Assembly (NCBI GenBank): GCA_900547595.1
Contig: URHE01000089.1
Location: 1-7,029 of the forward strand
Direction of reading: 5' to 3'
Source of the DNA: an uncultured Desulfovibrio sp.
Lineage (GTDB): Bacteria; Desulfobacterota; Desulfovibrionia; Desulfovibrionales; Desulfovibrionaceae
DNA length: 7,029 nucleotides
Part shown: positions 1 through 5,959 of the stretch, piece after piece
Layout: each line of letters begins with the position of its first letter
Numbering within the stretch: the first letter of the stretch is position 1
Translations under genes and position numbers: made by a program
The notes under the pieces: model-generated
Database searches by the model: none
What the model was told of the DNA's origin: nothing
The model's input: only the letters and a program-made list of their open reading frames with translations

Positions 1-1042
1 GGGCGGGCAGGCGCGGCGCGGAAGCGGCGCCCGGCAGCGCGGCGGGAAGCGCCCCGCCGGGACTTCCCGTTCCGGAACGCTCCAGAACATCCGCAAGGCC
101 CAGAAGCGAGGTCAGGCCGGTGAGCAGGCGCTCCAGAAGGGCGGCGCGCGTGGTCTCCCTTTTTCGCAGCAGGGGCCGCGTGGCCGGCACCCCCGTTGTT
201 TCCGCCAGCCAGTCCAGGGCGGCATCCTCGCCGCCCAGGGCGTCCACAAGACCCAGACGCTGCGCTTCCTGCCCGGTGAAAATCTTGCCGTCGGCAAGCC
301 CGGCGGCACTGGCGCGTTCCATCTTGCGGCCCGTGGCCACGATGCTCACGAACTGTTCGTGCATGTCCATGAGCACATGCTCGAAATAGGCGCGGTCCCC
401 GGGCGTGAGGGGGCGCAGGTAGGAACCCGCGTCCTTGAAGGGCGCGGTGACGAGCGTCTCCTGCCCTATGCCCACCTTGCTCATGAGTCCCTGGAGCTGC
501 GGGATGTCCATGCGCACGCCGATGGAGCCGGTGACGGTGGAAGGGTTGGCGAAAACGCGCGTTCCGGCCATGCTGACCATGAGGCCGCCCGAAGCAGCGG
601 TGGCGCCCATGCTCACGGCGATGGGCATCCTGCGGGCCAGGCGTTCCAGGGCGGCATACAGCTCCTGCGAGGCGGCGGCGCCTCCGCCGGGGGAATCCAC
701 GCGCAACAGGACGCCCCTGATCCGGGTGTCGTTTTCCAGCTGGCGGATCCAGGCGAGCGTGGGCGCGGGGTCAAGAATGGGGCCGCGCACCGTCACCAGG
801 GCCAGACGCTCGCCACCGCCGGGCAGGGCCGCCATGCGTCCGAGAGCGGCGGCAAGGCCGAGCGCCAGCAGGCAGAGCCCCCAGAAAAGGACGGGATGGC
901 GTTTGCGGAACGGCGGCCGGAGCAGCCCGCGCCAGACATGGGCGGGGATGCGCGCCAGCGGACAGGCGGCGGCACAGGCGGCAGCGCCCGCCGCGTCAGG
1001 GTCGGCGTGCGCGGCAACCGTGCTATCCTGCGGCGTTTCCAT
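1..1042 (-). CDS. sppA: SppA-type signal peptide peptidase (S49 family), 3' end outside window
   Basis: Membrane-anchored serine protease of the S49 family, which cleaves leftover signal peptides in or at the inner membrane. At least 347 residues are present and no stop is reached before the window edge. The N-terminus is about 48 residues long and Ala-rich, ending in a basic patch (RKRH), followed by one membrane segment at about 50-68. The peptidase domain follows: VDSPGGG at 115-121, the nucleophile region ATAASGG with Ser151, and the general base in APFKDAG, Lys203. The Ser-Lys spacing of 52 matches the short Bacillus-type SppA (Ser147/Lys199), so this is a single-domain SppA, not the tandem E. 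coli form. The chosen ATG has GGAG 6 nt upstream. It lies inside the 3' end of the acyl-CoA ligase gene with a 20-nt overlap, so the two are probably co-transcribed. The family call is firm; substrates are unknown. The tail after about residue 300 is Pro/Ala/Gly-rich and unlike the core family. Confidence 0.92.
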   Translation of the reverse strand, partial: METPQDSTVAAHADPDAAGAAACAAACPLARIPAHVWRGLLRPPFRKRHPVLFWGLCLLALGLAAALGRMAALPGGGERLALVTVRGPILDPAPTLAWIRQLENDTRIRGVLLRVDSPGGGAAASQELYAALERLARRMPIAVSMGATAASGGLMVSMAGTRVFANPSTVTGSIGVRMDIPQLQGLMSKVGIGQETLVTAPFKDAGSYLRPLTPGDRAYFEHVLMDMHEQFVSIVATGRKMERASAAGLADGKIFTGQEAQRLGLVDALGGEDAALDWLAETTGVPATRPLLRKRETTRAALLERLLTGLTSLLGLADVLERSGTGSPGGALPAALPGAASAPRLPA

Positions 1043-2783
1043 GGGGGGCTCCGGCGGTTGTTGCGGGTTCGGCGGCTGCGGCACCGGCCTGCGGCTCCTG
1101 GGCCGCTTCCGGCCAGCGCCGGGCGGCTTCCCCGCGCAGGAGGTATTTCTGTATCTTGCCGCTGGCCGTGAGCGGGAACCGCTCCACCACGGCCACATGA
1201 CGCGGGATTTTGTGCCAGGCGATCTTGCCCCGGCACCAGTCGCGCACGCTTCGCGCGTCGGGCCGGGCGCCGGGGCGGGGAATGATGAAGGCGCCCACCT
1301 CCTCGCCGTATTTGCGGCTGGGGACGCCGACCACCTGAACATCCAGAACGCCGGGCATGCCGAGGAGAAATTCCTCGATCTCGCGCGGATAGACGTTTTC
1401 GCCGCCGCGGATGATCATGTCCTTGATGCGGCCCGTGATGCGCAGGTAGCCGTTTTCGTCCATGACGCCGAGGTCGCCGGAACGCAGCCAGCCCTCCGGG
1501 CTCACGGCCCGCGCCGTGTCCTCGGGCATCTTGTAGTAGCCCTTCATGACATTGTAGCCCCGGCAGAGGATCTCCCCGGCCTGGCCGCGCGGCAGCTCCT
1601 CAACGCCTTCCGGGTCGGCCACGCGCACCTCGATGCCGGGCAGGGCCCGGCCCACGGTTTCGCAGCGCAGGGGCAGCGGGTCGTGGATGTCGGACTGGGT
1701 CATGACCGGCGAGGCTTCGGTGAGGCCGTAACAGATGGTGATCTCGCGCATGTTCATGTCCTCCACCACGCGGCGCATGAGCGGTTCGGGACAGACCGAA
1801 CCGGCCATGATGCCCGTGCGCAGCGAGGAGAGGTCGAACCGGGAAAAGTGCTTGTGCTCCAGCTCGGCGATGAACATGGTGGGCACGCCGTAGAGGGCGG
1901 TGCAGCGTTCGCGCTCCACGGCCTGGAGCACATGCAGGGGGTTGAAGCTTTCCAGCACGACCATGGCCGCGCCGTGATTGACGCAGGCAAGCACGCCGAG
2001 CACGCAGCCGAAGCAGTGAAAGAGCGGCACAGGCAGGCAGAGGCGGTCCCGCTCGGTGAAGCGCTGGCGGCGCCCGATCCAGTAGCCGTTGAGCCCCACG
2101 CCCGCATGGGTGAGCATGACCCCGCGCGGAAAGCCCGTGGTGCCGGAGGTGTACTGCATGTTGATGGCGTCATGCGGGTCCAGCGATGCCTGGCGCGCCT
2201 GGTAGTCGGCCTCGTCGGTCATGACGGAGAGCGCCAGTATCTCGGGCATGGAGAACATGCCCCGGTGTTTTTCCGCGCCGAGAAAGCAGACGCGGCGCAA
2301 GTGCGGAAGGCTGCGGCTGCGCAGCCCCCCGGCGCGCGGCTGGACGCGCAGCTCCGGCGCGATACTGTAAAGCGTCTCGATGAAGTTGTGGTCGCGCAGG
2401 CTGTCGATGAGAAAGAGGTTTTCGCACTCCGACTGGCCGAGTACATAGCGCAGCTCGTGCTCGCGGTAATTGGTGTTCACCGTGAGCAGGATGGCTCCGA
2501 TGCGGGCCGTGGCGAACTGGAGCGCTATCCACCAGGGCACATTGGTGGCCCAGACGGCCACCTTTTCGCCCTTCTGGATGCCCAGGGCCATGAGCCCCCG
2601 GGCAAGGCGGTCCACCAGCCCGTCGAACTGGCGCCAGGTCAGGCGGTAGCCCCGGTCCGCGTACACCAGCGCGTCCCGGTCGGGAAAGCGGGCCGCCGTA
2701 TGGGCGAGTATCTGGCCGAGCGTCCACTCCCGCAGGACAAAATCCCCATCGCCGTCCGGAGGGGGAAGGAGCGGCGCGCTCAT
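1023..2783 (-). CDS. AMP-forming acyl-CoA synthetase (ACSF2/YngI-like)
   Basis: Adenylate-forming ligase that activates a carboxylic acid, probably a medium- or long-chain fatty acid, to acyl-AMP and then acyl-CoA, using ATP and CoA. It is 586 residues, slightly long for the family. Motifs in order: the phosphate-binding loop YTSGTTGFPRG at 211-221, YGLTEASP at 352-359, the ribose-binding Asp437 in SGDLG, the hinge GRIKD with Lys454 followed by RGGENVYP, and the catalytic Lys543 in TASGKIQK. The N-terminal stretch (NVPWWIALQFATARIGAILLTVN region) resembles ACSF2/YngI-type fatty acyl-CoA synthetases more than acetyl-CoA synthetases; this is a family-level judgement and the substrate is inferred. 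About 30 Ala-rich residues follow the C-terminal domain and overlap the sppA start region. The start ATG overlaps the stop of the regulator gene (ATGA) and has no clear ribosome binding site, pointing to termination-reinitiation. An in-frame extension upstream exists but lies out of frame over the regulator gene and is not protein-like. Confidence 0.93.
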   Translation of the reverse strand: MSAPLLPPPDGDGDFVLREWTLGQILAHTAARFPDRDALVYADRGYRLTWRQFDGLVDRLARGLMALGIQKGEKVAVWATNVPWWIALQFATARIGAILLTVNTNYREHELRYVLGQSECENLFLIDSLRDHNFIETLYSIAPELRVQPRAGGLRSRSLPHLRRVCFLGAEKHRGMFSMPEILALSVMTDEADYQARQASLDPHDAINMQYTSGTTGFPRGVMLTHAGVGLNGYWIGRRQRFTERDRLCLPVPLFHCFGCVLGVLACVNHGAAMVVLESFNPLHVLQAVERERCTALYGVPTMFIAELEHKHFSRFDLSSLRTGIMAGSVCPEPLMRRVVEDMNMREITICYGLTEASPVMTQSDIHDPLPLRCETVGRALPGIEVRVADPEGVEELPRGQAGEILCRGYNVMKGYYKMPEDTARAVSPEGWLRSGDLGVMDENGYLRITGRIKDMIIRGGENVYPREIEEFLLGMPGVLDVQVVGVPSRKYGEEVGAFIIPRPGARPDARSVRDWCRGKIAWHKIPRHVAVVERFPLTASGKIQKYLLRGEAARRWPEAAQEPQAGAAAAEPATTAGAPHGNAAG

Positions 2784-3427
2784 GGATTGTAGGCCACGCC
2801 GAGGATGCGCACGGGCTCCCCGTCCAGCGCCGTCAGCGCGTGCGGCACGATGGAGTTGTAATAGATGGTCTCGCCGGGCGAAAGGTCGTGGACGTCGCGG
2901 CCATAGCGCACGCGCAGCCTGCCCGCCAGAACAAGGATGAACTCCTCCCCCTGATGCGAGGAGAGCCGGGGCTCTTCCCTGCCCGGCGCCGGGGGGAAGA
3001 ATTCCACGCAAAAGGGCTCCATGTTGCGGTCGCTCTTGCCCATGCCCAGCACCTGATAGATATAGCCGGGCCGCCGGATGTCGGCGGCGGGCTCCGCCCC
3101 GCCAGGCCGGGGTGCGTCGGCATCTCCGGTCGCCGGGGGCGCCGCGTGGCGGCCATCGGGAAAGCCCTCGATGCGCGCGATGACCGGGTCCGCGCATTCC
3201 TGGTCGTCAAGGAAGGTGCCGAGGCGCACGTCGAGGGCGCGCGCCACTTTTTGCAGCGTGCCGATGGGCGGATAAATATCGCCGTTTTCCAGGCGTTCCA
3301 GAAAGGAGGGCGAAAGGTTGGTCGTCTCGGCGAGCGCCGCGAGGTCCATGCCCCGCTCTTCCCGGAAGGCGCGGACCCGCGCGCCGACGGCGTTGCCCTG
3401 CGGGGACGGGGTGGCTGTGCCGGGCAT
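2780..3427 (-). CDS. XRE-family transcriptional regulator with C-terminal cupin domain
   Basis: Predicted DNA-binding regulator of 215 residues, probably controlling its own operon. Residues about 14-73 form a Cro/C1-type helix-turn-helix (core ALAETTNLSPSFLERLENGD, ending DVRLGTFLDD). A Pro/Ala/Gly-rich linker spans about 90-120. Residues about 135-213 form a small cupin barrel: motif 1 around SSHQGEEF (His158, Glu162) and motif 2 PGETIYYNSIVPH (His196), which are candidate metal or ligand contacts; the first His of the classical HxH pair is absent. In this family the cupin is thought to sense a small molecule; given the neighbouring ligase, an acyl-CoA or fatty acid is plausible but inferred. 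The start is fixed by AAGGAG at 3433-3438, 5 nt before the ATG. The reading frame stays open to 3784 upstream, but that stretch lacks the family fold and covers the promoter region. First gene of the operon with the ligase and sppA. Confidence 0.9.
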   Translation of the reverse strand: MPGTATPSPQGNAVGARVRAFREERGMDLAALAETTNLSPSFLERLENGDIYPPIGTLQKVARALDVRLGTFLDDQECADPVIARIEGFPDGRHAAPPATGDADAPRPGGAEPAADIRRPGYIYQVLGMGKSDRNMEPFCVEFFPPAPGREEPRLSSHQGEEFILVLAGRLRVRYGRDVHDLSPGETIYYNSIVPHALTALDGEPVRILGVAYNP

Positions 3428-3456
3428 GGCTGCTCCTTGGGCAAGAAATGCGTGGG

Positions 3457-3477
3457 GCGGTTTCGCGCCGAAACCGC
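3457..3477. promoter_or_regulatory. Perfect inverted repeat, candidate operator of the XRE-cupin regulator
   Basis: Arms GCGGTTTCG (3457-3465) and CGAAACCGC (3469-3477) are exact reverse complements around a 3-bp centre. The site lies just downstream of the predicted start of transcription and 29 bp before the regulator start codon. Symmetry, size and position suit a roadblock operator bound by a dimeric helix-turn-helix protein, most simply the adjacent regulator acting on itself. The same sequence in RNA could form a 9-bp leader hairpin, which is the main alternative reading. Confidence 0.5.
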
Positions 3478-3488
3478 AGTTATGACGC

Positions 3489-3517
3489 ACTATAGCGGCA
3501 TCGGGCGTTGCAGGCAA
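3489..3517 (-). promoter_or_regulatory. Predicted sigma-70 promoter of the regulator-ligase-sppA operon
   Basis: On the minus strand TTGCCT (3512-3517, 4/6 to TTGACA) and TATAGT (3489-3494, 5/6 to TATAAT) are separated by exactly 17 bp. Transcription would start near 3482, giving a leader of about 55 nt that contains the inverted repeat at 3457-3477. Predicted by eye from the hexamers only. Confidence 0.5.
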
Positions 3518-3577
3518 GCGCGGGACCGCGCGGCGCGGGGAGGAGGACATGCCGGTGCCGGACACGCGGGAATCTCC

Positions 3578-3606
3578 TTGAAAATTTGCAAAAAAAGGTC
3601 TAGACT
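3578..3606 (+). promoter_or_regulatory. Predicted sigma-70 promoter of the OmpH-like lipoprotein gene
   Basis: TTGAAA (3578-3583, 5/6) and TAGACT (3601-3606, 4/6) are 17 bp apart in an AT-rich patch that contrasts with the surrounding GC-rich DNA. The start of transcription would fall near 3613. AGGAG at 3627-3631 lies 10 nt before the ATG and is the likely ribosome binding site. The promoter is divergent from the regulator promoter, with about 60 bp between the two -35 boxes. Confidence 0.5.
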
Positions 3607-3641
3607 CAATATCACTTTTATTTAAGAGGAGTCCTATCATC

Positions 3642-4223
3642 ATGCGTATTTCCCGAATCATTCTGCCGGTCCTCGTGGGCGTGTTCGCGCTCACGGGCTG
3701 CCAGCAGCAGGAAACCCAGGTCGCGCAGCCCAAGATCGCCATTGTGGACATGGGCCGCGTCATGCGCGACAGCGAACCCGGCAAGGAAGGCGTGAAGTTC
3801 CTGGAAAGCCGTCAGGCCGTCATGCAGGAACAGCTGGATGCCATTCAGGACCGGCTGGAAAAGAATCCCAAGGACGAAGCGGCCATGCAGGAGCTCCAGC
3901 GCGTCTATGCCGCCTCGCAGCAGCGCATGCAGGCCGAACAGCAGAATGTGGTCAACCTGCTCTTTGACAGCGTGCAGCGCGTGGTCAACAGCTACCGCGA
4001 AGCGCAGGGCTACGACATCATCCTCGGCGCCGAGGCCGCCGCGTCCTACACGCCGTCGGCGGATGTCACCGCGGCTGTCATCGCGGAAGTGAACAAGCAG
4101 AAGATCGAGTTCAGGCCCGTGCCCGAAACCGCGCTGCCCGGCGCCCCCGTTCCCGGCGCGGCCCCCGAGGCCGCCGCTCCGGAAAAGGCCCCCGCTGCCA
4201 GCGACGCCGCGTCCGCAAAGTAA
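3642..4223 (+). CDS. OmpH/Skp-family lipoprotein
   Basis: Predicted periplasm-facing lipoprotein related to the chaperone Skp/OmpH, which holds unfolded outer-membrane proteins. It has 193 residues. A basic N-tip and hydrophobic core end in the lipobox LTGC with Cys20 as lipidation site; Gln21 at +2 favours outer-membrane sorting by Lol rules. The mature part opens with KIAIVDMGRVMRDSEPGKEG (31-50), the typical first strand of the family. A charged and Gln-rich helical region at about 55-105 should form the coiled-coil arm, and YDIILGAEAAASYTPSADVTAAVI closes the body domain. Residues about 158-193 are a Pro/Ala tail. Canonical Skp is a soluble protein cut by signal peptidase I, so the lipid anchor is a variation. 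It is a single-gene unit between its own promoter and a terminator, with no bamA, lpxD or fabZ beside it, unlike the usual skp setting. Chaperone function is inferred from the family only. Confidence 0.88.
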   Translation: MRISRIILPVLVGVFALTGCQQQETQVAQPKIAIVDMGRVMRDSEPGKEGVKFLESRQAVMQEQLDAIQDRLEKNPKDEAAMQELQRVYAASQQRMQAEQQNVVNLLFDSVQRVVNSYREAQGYDIILGAEAAASYTPSADVTAAVIAEVNKQKIEFRPVPETALPGAPVPGAAPEAAAPEKAPAASDAASAK

Positions 4224-4265
4224 CGGCGCCATGGCCGCGCCCCGTGCGGCAAACGGCAATTGTCA

Positions 4266-4295
4266 GGCGCCTGCCCGCAAGGGCGGGCGCCTTTT
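4266..4295 (+). terminator. Intrinsic terminator after the OmpH-like gene
   Basis: An 11-bp stem, GGCGCCTGCCC (4266-4276) with GGGCGGGCGCC (4281-4291), contains one G-U pair and is capped by a GCAA tetraloop, with TTTT at 4292-4295. It begins 42 nt after the stop codon. On the minus strand the hairpin is not followed by a T-run, so it works mainly for the plus-strand gene. Confidence 0.8.
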
Positions 4296-4319
4296 CGTGG
4301 GGGCGCCGCTGCGGCTGGA

Positions 4320-4348
4320 GCGTTTCCGCGATTTCAGTGCGAAAACGC
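4320..4348 (-). other. Hairpin immediately downstream of tlyA
   Basis: In minus-strand RNA, GCGTTTTCGC (4348-4339) pairs with GCGGAAACGC (4329-4320) over 10 bp with one U-G pair and a 9-nt loop. It starts one base after the tlyA stop codon. No T-run follows, so it may protect the 3' end or assist factor-dependent termination rather than act as an intrinsic terminator. Confidence 0.4.
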
Positions 4349-4349
4349 C

Positions 4350-5123
4350 CTACTCCGGTCGCCGGAAAAGGGCCATGTATTCCTGATTGCCCTTGGGCCC
4401 CCTGATGGCCGCGGGCAGCACGCCCTGCGCCTCCAGCCCCAGCGTTTCAGTGCAGAAGCGCACGATCTTGTCCACCGCGCGCTGCCGTGCCGCCTCGTCG
4501 CGCACCACGCCGCGCACGGTCTCGCCCGGGCCGAGCTCGAACTGCGGCTTGATGAGCAGGGCGGCGCGGCCTCCGGGGCGGAGCCACGCCATGCACGGCG
4601 GCAGGATCAGGGTCAGCGAGATGAACGAAACATCGCCCGTGAGCAGGTCCACCGGCTCGGGGATGAGCTTTGGCCCGGCGTGGCGCAGGTTGACGCCTTC
4701 CAGATTGATGACGCGCGGGTCGGCGCGCAGGCGCTCATGGAGCTGGGCGCGGCCCACATCCACGGCATAGACGCGCGCGGCGCCGCGCTGGAGCAGGCAG
4801 TCGGTGAAGCCGCCCGTGGAGGCCCCGGCGTCCACGCAGACCAGCCCGTTCACATCAAGATGAAAGTTGTCGAGCAGGGTGAGCAGTTTCCAGGCGCCCC
4901 GGCTGACAAAGCGCTCGCCGGGCAGGAGGGCGAGGCGCGTGCCTTCGGGATAGCCGTGCCCCGGCTTGGGAACCCGCGCGGGGGGCGCGCCGGGAGGGGC
5001 CGCGTCCGGCGGCGCAAGTACGATGCGCCCCGCCATGATGAGGCTGCGCGCCTGTTCCCGGCTTTCCGCCAGGCCCTGGTCAAAGGCGAGCTGGTCGGCG
5101 CGCACGCGGGGGGGCCTGGCCAT
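4350..5123 (-). CDS. tlyA: TlyA-type rRNA 2'-O-methyltransferase (S4 + FtsJ-like domains)
   Basis: S-adenosylmethionine-dependent methyltransferase; family members modify ribose 2'-OH groups of C1920 in 23S rRNA and, in the longer type, C1409 in 16S rRNA, affecting capreomycin sensitivity. Older annotation as a haemolysin is misleading. It has 257 residues. An S4 RNA-binding domain covers about 5-65 (RADQLAFDQGLAESREQARSLI), interrupted by a Pro-rich insert at about 38-59. The FtsJ-like domain follows: SRGAWKL with Lys79, the SAM loop VDAGASTGG at 97-105, DVSFISL with Asp164, IKPQFE with Lys192, and GPKGNQEY with Glu248, giving the complete K-D-K-E tetrad. It begins 5 nt after the motB stop with no obvious ribosome binding site, so it is probably translated by coupling and is part of the motAB operon. 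Whether it modifies one or both rRNAs cannot be told from length alone. Confidence 0.92.
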   Translation of the reverse strand: MARPPRVRADQLAFDQGLAESREQARSLIMAGRIVLAPPDAAPPGAPPARVPKPGHGYPEGTRLALLPGERFVSRGAWKLLTLLDNFHLDVNGLVCVDAGASTGGFTDCLLQRGAARVYAVDVGRAQLHERLRADPRVINLEGVNLRHAGPKLIPEPVDLLTGDVSFISLTLILPPCMAWLRPGGRAALLIKPQFELGPGETVRGVVRDEAARQRAVDKIVRFCTETLGLEAQGVLPAAIRGPKGNQEYMALFRRPE

Positions 5124-5128
5124 GGGGC

Positions 5129-5836
5129 TCAGTAGACCACGCTGTAGGACATGACCTCCGGGCGGTGGAAGAAGAATTCCACGCGCCGGTTCACGGCCCG
5201 GCTCTCTTCGGAGATGCCCGGCTTGAGGGGCCGCGTCTCGCCGTAGGCGACGCCGCGCAGCCGCGTGGGCTTGACCCCGTGCTCGGCCAGATAGCGGAGC
5301 ACGGCGGCCGCGCGCGCTCCCGAAAGCTCCCAGGGCGAGTCAAAGGGCGGGCGCGCCTCGGTGCCGTCGGCATGGCCGCGCACCACCAGATAGAGATTGT
5401 ATTCCTTCATGATGTCGAGCACGTCGCCGAGCACCTTGATGCCCTCGGGCTGGAGCGCCACTTCGCCGGGCTTGAACATGATGTCGGAATTGACGCGCAA
5501 CTGGACACCCACATCGTCGGCGCTGATGCCCGAGGCGCTCTGCGGCACCGCGTCGGCCATGAGCATCTGCTTGATTTTCTGGGCGATGGCGTAGTGGGAT
5601 TTCTCCACTTCGCTGATTTTGAGGTCGCGGGTGTCGATCTTGTCCGTATTCTGGATGAACGGGTTGTTGGAGACGGGCGAGGTGGCGCTGGAATCGAAAT
5701 TGCGTTCGCCGCTGAAATAGGCGGCAAGGCCCGCCTTGGTTTCCGGCGGCACCATGTTCAGTATCCAGAGCAGAAGAAAAAAGGCCATCATGGCCGTGAC
5801 AAAGTCGGCATATGCGACTTTCCATGCGCCGCCCAT
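5129..5836 (-). CDS. motB: Flagellar motor stator protein MotB
   Basis: Stator subunit that anchors the motor to peptidoglycan and forms the ion path with MotA in the inner membrane. It has 235 residues with the chosen start, short for the family (E. coli 308), because both the basic N-terminal tail and the C-terminal extension are missing. AYADFVTAMMAFFLLLWILN at about 8-27 is the single membrane segment, with the ion-binding Asp11 equivalent to E. coli Asp32. A plug/linker region follows at about 30-110. Residues about 115-225 are an OmpA-like peptidoglycan-binding domain: RGHADG with Asp157, the LSGARAAAVLRYL helix and SRAVNRRVEF. The start is set by AAGGAGG just 4 nt upstream; an in-frame ATG at 5887 lies inside an RNA hairpin and would add 17 residues untypical of MotB. 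Asp11 in this context suits a proton-type motor, but the coupling ion is not certain. Confidence 0.93.
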   Translation of the reverse strand: MGGAWKVAYADFVTAMMAFFLLLWILNMVPPETKAGLAAYFSGERNFDSSATSPVSNNPFIQNTDKIDTRDLKISEVEKSHYAIAQKIKQMLMADAVPQSASGISADDVGVQLRVNSDIMFKPGEVALQPEGIKVLGDVLDIMKEYNLYLVVRGHADGTEARPPFDSPWELSGARAAAVLRYLAEHGVKPTRLRGVAYGETRPLKPGISEESRAVNRRVEFFFHRPEVMSYSVVY

Positions 5837-5840
5837 AGGT

Positions 5841-5847
5841 CCTCCTT
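5841..5847 (-). promoter_or_regulatory. Ribosome binding site of motB
   Basis: AAGGAGG on the minus strand, 4 nt before the ATG at 5836. It is the strongest Shine-Dalgarno match in the window and fixes the motB start. It lies 3 nt after the third segment (5851-5859) of the alternative RNA structure. Confidence 0.8.
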
Positions 5848-5850
5848 GTC

Positions 5851-5913
5851 GGAATGCGGCCGTCGCCGCCAGGCGGAAAAACCGCATTCCCGCGCCGGCG
5901 CACGGGAATGCGG
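5851..5913 (-). promoter_or_regulatory. Candidate attenuator-like leader between motA and motB
   Basis: In minus-strand RNA order there are three related segments: CCGCATTCCCG (5913-5903), CGGGAATGCGG (5892-5882) and CCGCATTCC (5859-5851). Segment 2 can pair with segment 1, forming the terminator listed separately, or over 9 bp with segment 3, placing the U-tract in a loop and breaking the terminator. Segment 3 ends 3 nt before the motB ribosome binding site. The pairings are seen directly; that they switch in the cell is inference. Confidence 0.5.
5877..5913 (-). terminator. Terminator hairpin with U-tract between motA and motB
   Basis: CCGCATTCCCG (5913-5903) and CGGGAATGCGG (5892-5882) form a perfect 11-bp stem that extends inward by three more pairs (one U-G) to a GCCG loop, followed directly by TTTTT (5881-5877). 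By structure this is the strongest intrinsic terminator in the window. It lies 46 nt after the motA stop and 40 nt before the motB start, so it should reduce motB-tlyA transcription unless overridden. Confidence 0.7.
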
Positions 5914-5959
5914 GGATACGGAACTGTTGCGGCCCCTCCGGAGCGGAGGCTCGCGGGGC

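Noticed and set aside
435..2792. 785-codon open frame on the plus strand
   Set aside because: It runs antisense to the well-supported ligase and sppA genes, its translation is His/Ala/Gly/Arg-rich without any family motif, and long antisense frames are expected in GC-rich coding DNA.
2784..3197. 138-residue N-terminal extension of the acyl-CoA ligase
   Set aside because: It overlaps the regulator gene out of frame, is Arg/Gly-rich without family similarity, and the family N-terminus begins at the ATG overlapping the regulator stop.
3518..3531. GC-only inverted repeat GCGCGG-GA-CCGCGC next to the regulator -35 box
   Set aside because: Six-base arms made only of G and C are common by chance in this DNA; no independent support.
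3428..3784. Upstream extension of the XRE-cupin frame
   Set aside because: It would cover both promoters and the start of the divergent lipoprotein gene; a strong ribosome site sits directly before the ATG at 3427.
4260..5135. 291-codon open frame on the plus strand
   Set aside because: Antisense to tlyA, and its start lies within the terminator region of the lipoprotein gene.
5837..5887. Earlier in-frame ATG for motB
   Set aside because: It falls in the terminator hairpin and would bypass the AAGGAGG site; the added residues are not MotB-like.
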